Shown here: positions 1 through 5,483 of the stretch, piece by piece
Layout: every line of letters starts with the position of its first letter
Position numbering within the stretch: the first letter of the stretch is position 1
Source: Thermoplasmatota archaeon
GTDB lineage: Archaea > Thermoplasmatota > E2 > DHVEG-1
Assembly: GCA_018824925.1 (NCBI GenBank)
Contig: JAHJFH010000185.1
Coordinates: forward strand, 1-5,512
Length of the DNA: 5,512 bases
Reading direction: 5' to 3'
Notes under the pieces: model-generated
Told to the model about the DNA's origin: nothing
What the model saw: the letters and a program-made list of their open reading frames with translations, nothing else
Databases searched by the model: none
Program-made: the position numbers and the translations under genes

Positions 1-890
1 ATAATAGAGGAATGTGGGTTTCCGACGATGTCGGTTGATACTATGGGTTCTTCGGTATATTCTAGAATACCTTTAAGGCTGTTACCCGCTGAATGAGACA
101 TGGCATGGTTGATATCCTCTTTTGTGACATCTTGGTTTAGTATAGCGGTAAAGTCGGTGAGAGAGCCATCGGGTGTGGGTACGCGGACTGCTAGGCCATC
201 TATTTTTCCTTTAAGTTCTGGGAGGACAAGGCCTACGGCTTTTGCTGCGCCAGTTGTGGTTGGGATGATTGATAATGCGGCAGCGCGGGCGCGGCGGAAA
301 TCTTTATGGGGGAAATCTAAGATGCGTTGGTCCCCGGTATATGAATGTATTGTTGTCATAAATCCGCGTTCAAGTCCGAATGAATCATGTAGTACTTTTA
401 CTGGTGGAGCTAGGCTGTTTGTGGTACATGAGGCATTGGATATTATTTGATGTTTATCTGGATCATAGTCTTTTTCATTGACACCAAGAACGATGGTGAG
501 ATCAGGGTCTTTGGCTGGTGCGGAGATGATGACTTTATTGGCACCGGCTTCAAGGTGTTTTGATGCTCCTTCTCTTGATCGGAATACCCCTGTTGATTCT
601 ATTGCTACATCGATATCAAGTTTTTTCCAGGGGAGATTTGAGGGGTTGACTTGTGAATAAAATTCTATGAATTTTCCGTTTACATCGATACCATTTTCTT
701 TTGGTTGTATAGTACCATTGAATTTTCCATAAATTGAATCGTATTTAAGGAGGTGAGCAAGAATTTCTGTATTGCCAAGATCGTTTATGGCAATAATTTC
801 AAATTTTTTATCCCACTCTGAATGTTGCACGGCTGCTCGAAGGACGTTTCTTCCAATTCGTCCAAATCCGTTGATGGCTATTCGAATCAT
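1..890 (-). CDS. gap: Type I (bacterial-type) NAD-dependent glyceraldehyde-3-phosphate dehydrogenase, 3' end beyond window
   Basis: This cytosolic glycolytic/gluconeogenic enzyme interconverts glyceraldehyde 3-phosphate and 1,3-bisphosphoglycerate. The gene runs off the window, so 296 residues are visible of roughly 335 usual for the family. Visible motifs are the Rossmann glycine motif GFGRIG (8-13), Asp37 in AINDL (the acidic residue typical of NAD preference), the catalytic SNASCTTN with Cys155, and the catalytic His182 in TTIHSYTGDQR. DFPHKD (192-197) keeps the proline seen in NAD-specific enzymes. RRARAAALSIIPTTTGAAKA (199-218) is the conserved phosphate-binding region. Colinearity with bacterial GapA-type enzymes is clear. 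Most archaea instead use the unrelated-looking type II GAPDH, so horizontal acquisition is plausible. The ATG at 888-890 puts the start one residue before the first strand, as is usual. An in-frame GTG at 897-899 (three residues longer) is possible. A dedicated promoter lies in the end of the preceding gene. Confidence 0.96.
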   Translation of the reverse strand, partial: MIRIAINGFGRIGRNVLRAAVQHSEWDKKFEIIAINDLGNTEILAHLLKYDSIYGKFNGTIQPKENGIDVNGKFIEFYSQVNPSNLPWKKLDIDVAIESTGVFRSREGASKHLEAGANKVIISAPAKDPDLTIVLGVNEKDYDPDKHQIISNASCTTNSLAPPVKVLHDSFGLERGFMTTIHSYTGDQRILDFPHKDFRRARAAALSIIPTTTGAAKAVGLVLPELKGKIDGLAVRVPTPDGSLTDFTAILNQDVTKEDINHAMSHSAGNSLKGILEYTEEPIVSTDIVGNPHSSI

Positions 891-921
891 CCCATCCACA
901 GGGGGTCACAATTTATTAGAG

Positions 922-940
922 CTATATAAGGTTTCCGAAA
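922..940 (-). promoter_or_regulatory. BRE/TATA promoter for gap, overlapping the mtaB stop codon
   Basis: Read on the minus strand, a BRE-like TTTCGGAAAC (931-940) runs directly into the TATA box CTTATATAG (922-930). The last three bases of the box are the TAG stop of the upstream gene. An archaeal start site about 26 bases from the box centre falls near 897-901, giving a leader of about 7-10 bases before the ATG at 890. The leader carries only a weak GGATGG as possible ribosome binding site. Box, BRE and spacing all agree, so gap is probably transcribed on its own as well as by any read-through. Confidence 0.65.
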
Positions 941-2169
941 AGATGGATGGCATCAGCCTCGATTATGTTGACGGTGTGGTGACTCCCTAGTTTTAGATTA
1001 TGGGGTATAATTACGGGTTTGTAGCTTGGTGTTCGACCTAAGACATGGTTTTTATCGATTTTTTTTGTGATCATCACAGGATATAGTGTTTCTATATGTG
1101 TTTTATTTTTTTTGGTAGTTAAATCTATGCAATGGTGGGTGAGTGTTCGGGATCGCTCTTTAACCAGTTTGGTGGGTAATCGACCTGTCATTTTTTTTGC
1201 GGGGGTACGAGGTCGTGCCGAAAACCGGGTAATATTGATGATATCTGGGTTAATTTTTGATAAGAAATCAATTGTGTGGTTGAATTGTTCGTTGGTTTCT
1301 GTGGGGAATCCAACTATTATATCTGTGGATAGAGTAATATCAAGATATGTTTTTTTGAAGGTTGTAAGGAGGGTACGATATAGTTCGGTTGTGTATCCTC
1401 TTTTCATTTTTTCAAGTATGAGGTCGTCTCCTGACTGTAGGGGGAGGTGGAGGAATTTATAGATATGTGGTGAATGGTAGCCGTCTATTATTGAATTGAG
1501 ATTTTTTTGTAAGGAGCAGGGGTTCATCATACCAACGCGGAGATGATAATCTCCATCGATTTTCGTTGCTGTTTTTAACAGGGTTCCGAGGGTTTGGGAT
1601 GGTGTATCCATACCGTAGGCGGCGGTGTCTTGGGCGGTAAGTTGAATTTCTTTACATTCTTGGGTAAGAGCTTGTGTGATATCGGTTAGTATGTCTTCTG
1701 GCGATCGGCTTTTTAATGTCCCACGGGCGAGATGGGTGATGCAGTAGCTGCAGGAAAGTAGACAGCCTTCTGCGATTGAAATTGGTGCTATTATATCATT
1801 ATAATATTTTGGGGGTGGTATCGATGTTGATATAGTGTCTTTTTTGCCAGTGAGAAGGTTATTTACTTGGGTAATTTGTTGTGGAGGGAGTAAAAGTGCG
1901 TTTGGGGCGACGTCATGGATTTTTGTGGTGTATACTGATGGCATGCAGCCAGCGATGATGAATATTTTTTGGTATTTGTTGAGATTTTGTATACGTGATA
2001 GCATGCGTTGTTCAGTGGTGTCGATGACGATACAGGTGAGGAGTATTATGGCATCAGCTTGTGGAGGATCCTTTACGATGGTATGATTGTGATAACGGAG
2101 GATGCCTTCTATGGTGCAGTGGTCGCTTTTGTTTGCTGTGCAGCCATAGGTTTCTAGATAGACATGCAT
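922..2169 (-). CDS. mtaB: tRNA (t6A37-C2) methylthiotransferase, MtaB/e-MtaB type radical SAM enzyme
   Basis: This enzyme adds a methylthio group to N6-threonylcarbamoyladenosine-37, giving ms2t6A in tRNAs that read ANN codons. At 415 residues it has the normal family length and three domains. The N-terminal UPF0004/MTTase domain (about 1-105) has the three cluster cysteines Cys10 (YGCTANKSD), Cys46 (LTCIVIDTTEQR) and Cys75 (AGCMP). The radical SAM domain (about 128-345) has the CxxxCxxC cluster at Cys136, Cys140 and Cys143, followed by HLPLQSGDD (241-249), DIIVGFPTET (283-292) and RFSARPRTPA (316-325). A C-terminal TRAM-like tRNA-binding segment spans about 353-415. The YGCTANKSD form is closer to the archaeal/eukaryotic MtaB group than to RimO or MiaB, but the subgroup is inferred. 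No Shine-Dalgarno precedes the ATG. Its promoter lies in the end of lysS, 26 bases upstream, and its own end carries the gap TATA box. Confidence 0.92.
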   Translation of the reverse strand: MHVYLETYGCTANKSDHCTIEGILRYHNHTIVKDPPQADAIILLTCIVIDTTEQRMLSRIQNLNKYQKIFIIAGCMPSVYTTKIHDVAPNALLLPPQQITQVNNLLTGKKDTISTSIPPPKYYNDIIAPISIAEGCLLSCSYCITHLARGTLKSRSPEDILTDITQALTQECKEIQLTAQDTAAYGMDTPSQTLGTLLKTATKIDGDYHLRVGMMNPCSLQKNLNSIIDGYHSPHIYKFLHLPLQSGDDLILEKMKRGYTTELYRTLLTTFKKTYLDITLSTDIIVGFPTETNEQFNHTIDFLSKINPDIINITRFSARPRTPAKKMTGRLPTKLVKERSRTLTHHCIDLTTKKNKTHIETLYPVMITKKIDKNHVLGRTPSYKPVIIPHNLKLGSHHTVNIIEADAIHLFGNLI

Positions 2170-2184
2170 GATTAGTGTGATATG

Positions 2185-2190
2185 AAAAAA
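2185..2190 (-). terminator. Possible weak U-tract terminator after lysS
   Basis: A run of six T on the minus strand begins 5 bases after the lysS stop. Short U-tracts can terminate archaeal transcription without a hairpin, but six is marginal. The tract lies between the mtaB TATA box and its predicted start site, so it would affect lysS read-through and not mtaB initiation. Confidence 0.22.
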
Positions 2191-2195
2191 TGTTA

Positions 2196-2210
2196 CTATT
2201 TAAGCGCTTC
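2196..2210 (-). promoter_or_regulatory. TATA promoter for mtaB, overlapping the lysS stop codon
   Basis: The minus strand reads GAAGCG (2205-2210, BRE position) then CTTAAATAG (2196-2204). The TAG that ends the box is the lysS stop codon. The box centre near 2200 predicts initiation around 2172-2176, only about 3-7 bases before the mtaB ATG at 2169 and compatible with a leaderless message. The lack of any Shine-Dalgarno in the 26-base spacer supports this reading. Confidence 0.55.
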
Positions 2211-3746
2211 TGCTATTCTTTGGGTGATAAATGTTTTGTCAAGATTTGAGAGGAAATAACCGGCTCGAGGTCCATTGGTTTGACCAAGAAGGATTTGATA
2301 GAGGGTTGTAAATGCTCGTTTAATGGGTATCTGATGTTGCTCGGATATTGTGTAGATGATATTATGGATATCTTCAGGGATCCATTTGGTTTCTGGGAGT
2401 GTTGAGTATAAATGGGTGAGAAATTGGTGTTGTTGTTCATCGATGTTGATTTTTGGGAGATGTGGTTGAACCTTAAATTTGACTGCGTCGGGTGCGTAGT
2501 GTTTAAGCCAATAGTGCACATGGTCGCACCGTTGTTTCATTCGGTTTTCATCATCAGGGGATAGGGTGGTGGTAAGTTGATTGGTTCTTTTAAGTATTTT
2601 TTTTATATCATTCCAGGTGTCTGCAATTTGTATAAGTGTGACGAGATGTCGGTAGGGGAGATGGTATGGGAGTTTCTTTGGTATGGTGTGTGGTTGGGAG
2701 AGTTCATAGGTTTTTTCGAGGTCTTTCATGCCCTTTATTTCGTCTTCAATACCGAAGTAGGTTCGTTCAATTTTATCGTATTCATCAACAAGGTTTAAGA
2801 GACCTAGTCCAGTGTCAAATACAATGTGTTTGTTGGGTTGTTGTTTCATTAGTAGAAATCTGAGGACTTTGGGTGGAGTCATTTGAAGCATTTGGTCGCT
2901 GCTTAATGCTGTTCCTTTTGAGCTATGCATAGCTCCTTGTCCTTTAAGTAGGATAAATTCATAGACTACTAATGCGGGAGGGGGATAATTGTATACCTCT
3001 TCGACGATATGAGCTCCAGTATCGCGTGCACCTCCTACTGTTGCGAGGTCTTTGCCACAGGGTTCAAAGGTGACTTTGAGCATTTTCCAGCGTGCAGGCC
3101 AGTCGACGCGCCAAGGGAGTTTGCCAACACCTCCTTGTCGGATATCAACTTCTCCTTCATAGCCACAGGTACATTTGTATTCAATAATAGGATATTCATA
3201 AAGTATGGGAGTGGATTTGGTCATGCGTTTGCATCTAGTACAAAGGATGTTAAAGGGGAGCCAGTTTTTGGGGATTTGGCGTTTTGATATATTTTCGAGG
3301 ATTTGTCTAATTTTTTCTGTGTTATCTAAGGCGATGCGAATGGCTTCGTTGTATTCGCCTTTTTTATACATTTCATGTGCTCGATAGATATGTGGTTGTA
3401 CTCCGATTTCTTTGAGAGAGTTGAGAAAAGAATAGAGGTAATGGTCTGCATAGCTTTGATGTTTTCCACAGGGGCAGGGAATATCTGAAATAGGCATTCC
3501 TACATATTTTTCGTAGGATTCTGGGAGGTAGGGGTAGACTTTTCGAAGGGGATCAAAATCATCTGCTATGTATATGAATTCTGCATCACCACCTTTTTCG
3601 ATGAGACAACGATAGATGGCATCAGTGGTGAGGATTTCTCGCATATTACCCAGATGTATTGGTCCTGAGGGGGTAATTCCTGTTGCTAGTACATGGGGTA
3701 TATTATGTTTGAAAAGGTCTTCTGCTATGACATCTGCCCAATGCAT
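2196..3746 (-). CDS. lysS: Class I lysyl-tRNA synthetase
   Basis: This enzyme charges tRNA-Lys with lysine using ATP. It is the class I form, found in most archaea and a minority of bacteria and unrelated to class II LysRS. At 516 residues it is the usual length. The N-terminal Rossmann catalytic core has the HIGH-like PSGPIHLGN (26-34) and the early DDFDPLR segment (62-68). Cysteine pairs CPC (91-93), CTRC (169-172) and CTC (192-194) look like zinc-binding knuckles. The KMSKS-like loop is GAMHSSKG (271-278), with Ala and His where KMSSSKG is commonly seen. The remainder, from about 310, is the mostly helical anticodon-binding region. The ATG at 3744-3746 gives the normal N-terminus, but the upstream site is weak (GTGA about 5 bases away). 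I could not find a convincing TATA box for it in the 44-base gap. It is followed 26 bases later by the MtaB gene, another tRNA-acting enzyme. Confidence 0.97.
   Translation of the reverse strand: MHWADVIAEDLFKHNIPHVLATGITPSGPIHLGNMREILTTDAIYRCLIEKGGDAEFIYIADDFDPLRKVYPYLPESYEKYVGMPISDIPCPCGKHQSYADHYLYSFLNSLKEIGVQPHIYRAHEMYKKGEYNEAIRIALDNTEKIRQILENISKRQIPKNWLPFNILCTRCKRMTKSTPILYEYPIIEYKCTCGYEGEVDIRQGGVGKLPWRVDWPARWKMLKVTFEPCGKDLATVGGARDTGAHIVEEVYNYPPPALVVYEFILLKGQGAMHSSKGTALSSDQMLQMTPPKVLRFLLMKQQPNKHIVFDTGLGLLNLVDEYDKIERTYFGIEDEIKGMKDLEKTYELSQPHTIPKKLPYHLPYRHLVTLIQIADTWNDIKKILKRTNQLTTTLSPDDENRMKQRCDHVHYWLKHYAPDAVKFKVQPHLPKINIDEQQHQFLTHLYSTLPETKWIPEDIHNIIYTISEQHQIPIKRAFTTLYQILLGQTNGPRAGYFLSNLDKTFITQRIAEALK
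2920..2935. repeat. 16-bp perfect palindrome inside lysS, over the KMSKS-like codons
   Basis: GAGCTATGCATAGCTC reads identically on both strands, with 8-base arms and no spacer. It encodes the end of GAMHSS in the KMSKS-like loop of LysRS (residues 272-276). No function is known to me. It could be chance within a coding constraint. Confidence 0.9.
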
Positions 3747-3763
3747 TTTCTCACGTTCCGTAG

Positions 3764-3771
3764 AAAAAAAA
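3764..3771 (-). terminator. T8 tract, probable terminator of the gfcR transcript
   Basis: Eight consecutive T on the minus strand lie 19 bases after the gfcR stop, in the 44-base gap before lysS. Archaeal RNA polymerase can terminate at such U-tracts without a strong hairpin, and none is visible here. If efficient, this would separate gfcR from lysS and require a lysS promoter that I cannot clearly identify. Alternatively it is leaky and lysS depends on read-through. Confidence 0.45.
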
Positions 3772-3790
3772 GTGGGTTGTAAGTTGGTGT

Positions 3791-4372
3791 TTAGAGCGAT
3801 CGCGCACGAATTAGTGCTCGTAGTGGTATGCCGTTGATGTCGTTGACTGTTTTTTTGTTAACTATGCAGACACAAAGCTCTGGTATTCCTTTTTCGGCTT
3901 TTGTGGCTTTGATCGCGTTTCGTAATGTTTCTCCAGTTCCAACGACATCGTCAATAATGACTACATGTTTTTCTTTAACAGATGCGTAGTTAGAGGAGAA
4001 TGCGCCAATTTTTTCATGGTGTGGGCGGAAAAGTGCAAGTTCAAGACCAAGTTCCTCAGCAATATATGTTGCGTAGGGGATTCCATTTATAGCGATTCCT
4101 ATTACTGTGTCGATATCAAGCCCCCGCTGTTCTTCTTCTTCAACAATGATATGACTTAATATATCAGACAAAGATGATATACGATCGGGATAAACACCAA
4201 TGGATCGCCACCCTATTTTAACATCACCTTCAGGTTTTTTTTCCTTACCTTTATTAAGAAGCCAAATAGCGGTTTCTTTTGATACATTTAATTCTTCAGC
4301 TATTTCATAATCCGTAAGCCCACTTTCTTTGTATTTATGGGCTTTTTCAATAAGCGATTCAATTTCTTTCAT
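3791..4372 (-). CDS. gfcR: GfcR-like transcriptional regulator (HTH plus orotate phosphoribosyltransferase-like domain)
   Basis: This 193-residue protein matches the archaeal family annotated as orotate phosphoribosyltransferase-like protein or GfcR. Residues about 12-42 form a helix-turn-helix (LTDYEIAEELNVSKETAIWLL). Residues about 55-193 form a type I phosphoribosyltransferase fold, with the PRPP-loop signature VVIIDDVVGTGET at 137-149 and the earlier DTVIGIAINGIPYA (88-101). The fused DNA-binding domain argues against a plain PyrE in pyrimidine synthesis. In Haloferax, GfcR is a sugar-responsive activator of glucose/fructose catabolism genes including a GAPDH gene. Whether that role holds here is inference, though a gap gene lies about 3 kb downstream on the same strand. 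The ATG at 4370-4372 is supported by a strong Shine-Dalgarno at 8-base spacing. An IS element sits 74 bases upstream, outside the candidate promoter. Confidence 0.88.
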   Translation of the reverse strand: MKEIESLIEKAHKYKESGLTDYEIAEELNVSKETAIWLLNKGKEKKPEGDVKIGWRSIGVYPDRISSLSDILSHIIVEEEEQRGLDIDTVIGIAINGIPYATYIAEELGLELALFRPHHEKIGAFSSNYASVKEKHVVIIDDVVGTGETLRNAIKATKAEKGIPELCVCIVNKKTVNDINGIPLRALIRARSL

Positions 4373-4380
4373 TTCGCTTA

Positions 4381-4387
4381 CACCCCC
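4381..4387 (-). promoter_or_regulatory. Shine-Dalgarno of gfcR
   Basis: GGGGGTG on the minus strand sits 8 bases before the ATG at 4372. It matches the archaeal GGAGGTG consensus at all but one base and fixes the start codon. It is by far the clearest ribosome binding site in the window. Confidence 0.75.
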
Positions 4388-4407
4388 ATCATAGGGTATC
4401 TATCGAA

Positions 4408-4421
4408 GATATTTAGAGTTT
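4408..4421 (-). promoter_or_regulatory. Candidate TATA promoter for gfcR
   Basis: The minus strand reads CAAACT (BRE position, 4417-4422) then CTAAATATC (4408-4416). Initiation about 26 bases on falls near 4386-4389, just ahead of the Shine-Dalgarno, giving a leader of about 14-17 bases. The spacing fits but the box is imperfect. It lies inside of the IS insertion point, so native control would survive the insertion. Confidence 0.45.
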
Positions 4422-4432
4422 GCTCATTGAGC
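4422..4432. promoter_or_regulatory. Perfect 5-1-5 palindrome, possible operator of gfcR
   Basis: GCTCATTGAGC has perfect 5-base arms around one base. It lies directly upstream of the candidate BRE/TATA of gfcR, where an archaeal activator would bind, and 14 bases from the IS edge. No second copy of the motif is seen near the gap, mtaB or lysS promoters, so a wider regulon is not supported within this window. Confidence 0.3.
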
Positions 4433-4440
4433 GGTATACA

Positions 4441-4446
4441 ACTTTG
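4441..4446. repeat. Left copy of putative target-site duplication (ACTTTG)
   Basis: ACTTTG here recurs at 5482-5487, directly outside the opposite inverted repeat. This is the pattern left by transposition. The duplication may be 4-6 bp, because the last bases of the element and the target are ambiguous. Confidence 0.6.
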
Positions 4447-4457
4447 TGTAGGGACAT
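4447..4457 (+). repeat. Left terminal inverted repeat
   Basis: TGTAGGGACAT pairs with ATGTCCCAC at 5475-5483. The core GGGACAT/ATGTCCC is perfect over 7 bases and GT/AC extends it after a single extra A. It is short and imperfect, so the boundary relies partly on the adjacent direct repeat. Confidence 0.55.
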
Positions 4458-4468
4458 GACATATGTCC
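4452..4468. repeat. Interrupted palindrome at the IS left end
   Basis: GGACAT and ATGTCC arms flank a 5-base spacer, just after the transposase stop. The inner ACATATGT is itself palindromic. It may be a transposase binding site, since ACATATGTCC is repeated at the other end. As an RNA hairpin it is short and lacks a following U-run. Confidence 0.6.
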
Positions 4469-4472
4469 TTCC

Positions 4473-5483
4473 CTATGACCTCATGACAAGCAGTTCATCT
4501 AATTTAAGACTTGTGACAAGATGATTATACCAATTAAGATCCCGCTGTCCAGAGTAACGTTCCTCTGGATACGTTGCTATCGTTGAGTGGTATTTTCCAT
4601 TGTTGTACCAATGGACATACACCTTGATATGATGATCAATCTGATGGATATCTCTGGAGTCATGGAGGGTGTGAAACAGGAATCGTTTCAACCCTTTCTG
4701 GAAGGCGCTGAGTTTCCCCATCGTCTGCGGATGATGTATACTGGTCCAGATATGTTTTTCATTGATATGATCCTGGCAGTAGTCACGGATGACCTTGTTC
4801 TTCCTGCTGAATTGTGACCCATTATCAGTCAGCAGGTTATCAAATCTGATTTTCAACAATTTCTTCATACCACATACAACCGTGGTATCCTTCTGATTGG
4901 AAAGTCGTAATGCCCATCCACGGCGTGAATAGTCATCCTCCATCGTCAACAAAGGGATGCCGTTGAAGGTGGTGAGATCTGTCTGAATTAACCTGTTGGG
5001 ATGCCCCCATTCAAAATGTTTCCATTCCTTTTTCGCATGTTTTTCTGACTCGATAATACCTCGTTGCACCAGTATCCTAGAAACAGTACGAGGATGCACT
5101 CGTTCTGTTTGCCCCTGGTTCTCCAGGCTGATATTTACCAATTCAGCCAGGTGAACTGATCCAAAACCCGTCTTCTCTCTTACGTGTACAATAAGATCTT
5201 CCAGATGCTTGGGTGTTTTGTTGGGGCTGTTTTGTGGCCTGGTTGACTTCTTCCTCAACCCTGATATTCCCTCATGTTGAAATTGTGTGATAAGACGCTG
5301 GAGATGTCGCATACTTATTCCCAGGTTCTGAGCCTCCTTCTCCCTGAGAATGTTGTTCTTTGAGGATACAGCTCTCATCACTGCATGATAGCGTTGTTGT
5401 AAATATGTTGGTTCTTGACGTAACAGTTGAATGTGATCCTTCTGTAAGTAGGGTTCTCCTTGGTAGATGTACATATGTCCCAC
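4473..5483 (-). CDS. IS481-like DDE transposase (integrase core), third catalytic residue substituted
   Basis: The 336-residue protein has an N-terminal helix-turn-helix region (about 45-85, including ISMRHLQRLITQFQHEGIS), a second DNA-binding segment up to about 145, and an rve-type catalytic core (about 155-310). The DDE residues visible are Asp169 in LIQTDLTTF and Asp220 in LLTDNGSQF. In the third block, HHPQTMGKLSAFQKGLKRF (250-268), Ser259 stands where NGKxER normally supplies the glutamate. No nearby Glu or Asp replaces it at suitable spacing. The C-terminal HWYNNGKYHSTIATYPEERY resembles the usual YN..RPH....TP.E ending. The frame opens with GTG at 5481-5483, at the very end of the element. 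ATG at 5472-5474, three codons in, is an equally good or better start. No ribosome binding site or clear TATA box is seen. Whether it is active is uncertain. Confidence 0.85.
   Translation of the reverse strand: MGHMYIYQGEPYLQKDHIQLLRQEPTYLQQRYHAVMRAVSSKNNILREKEAQNLGISMRHLQRLITQFQHEGISGLRKKSTRPQNSPNKTPKHLEDLIVHVREKTGFGSVHLAELVNISLENQGQTERVHPRTVSRILVQRGIIESEKHAKKEWKHFEWGHPNRLIQTDLTTFNGIPLLTMEDDYSRRGWALRLSNQKDTTVVCGMKKLLKIRFDNLLTDNGSQFSRKNKVIRDYCQDHINEKHIWTSIHHPQTMGKLSAFQKGLKRFLFHTLHDSRDIHQIDHHIKVYVHWYNNGKYHSTIATYPEERYSGQRDLNWYNHLVTSLKLDELLVMRS
5475..5483 (-). repeat. Right terminal inverted repeat
   Basis: ATGTCCCAC, read inward as GTGGGACAT, matches the left end TGTAGGGACAT with one base missing. 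The transposase start codon lies within it. Confidence 0.5.

Larger units (their letters stand above)
4447..5483 (-). mobile_element. IS481-like insertion sequence, about 1.04 kb, apparently complete
   Basis: One transposase gene nearly fills the element, which is a normal size for IS481 relatives. The left end TGTAGGGACAT (4447-4457) is inverted relative to ATGTCCCAC (5475-5483) with a one-base difference in spacing, and the left end begins with TGT as is typical of this family. ACTTTG flanks both ends. ACATATGTCC also occurs in direct orientation near both ends (4459-4468 and 5471-5480). The element points toward gfcR, so read-through from the transposase could reach it. The family name comes from the transposase type and ends, not from a database match. 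Exact ends are uncertain by about two bases on the right. Confidence 0.75.

Noticed and set aside
892..950. Inverted CCATCC (892-897) and GGATGG (945-950) flanking the gap promoter
   Set aside because: The arms are six bases, far apart, and lie partly in coding sequence. This is too weak to call an operator or looped structure.
1067..1462. A 131-codon plus-strand open frame opposite mtaB
   Set aside because: It is antisense to a clearly conserved radical SAM gene, shows no recognisable family and has no ribosome binding site. Its openness follows from the skewed codon use of mtaB. The same applies to the plus-strand frames opposite gap, lysS, gfcR and the transposase.
2213..2521. A 102-codon minus-strand frame within the 3' part of lysS
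   Set aside because: It is out of frame within a complete, conserved LysRS gene, has low-complexity Asn/Ser/Thr/Pro content and no start signals.
3772..3795. A lysS promoter in the gap after gfcR
   Set aside because: The only A/T-rich candidate at suitable spacing, CTTACAA, is a poor TATA match with no convincing BRE, so I did not list it.
3796..3803. GCGATCGC octamer, like the cyanobacterial HIP1 repeat
   Set aside because: It is a single occurrence within the gfcR 3' coding end. HIP1 is meaningful only when highly repeated.
4373..4446. A small RNA gene or tRNA between gfcR and the IS
   Set aside because: There is no cloverleaf, no conserved RNA motif and only 74 bases, which are better explained by promoter elements. 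No tRNA, rRNA or CRISPR-like repeats appear elsewhere in the window.
4452..4468. Hairpin terminator after the transposase
   Set aside because: The stem is only six pairs, the loop is palindromic, and no U-tract follows. It fits an IS end or binding site better.
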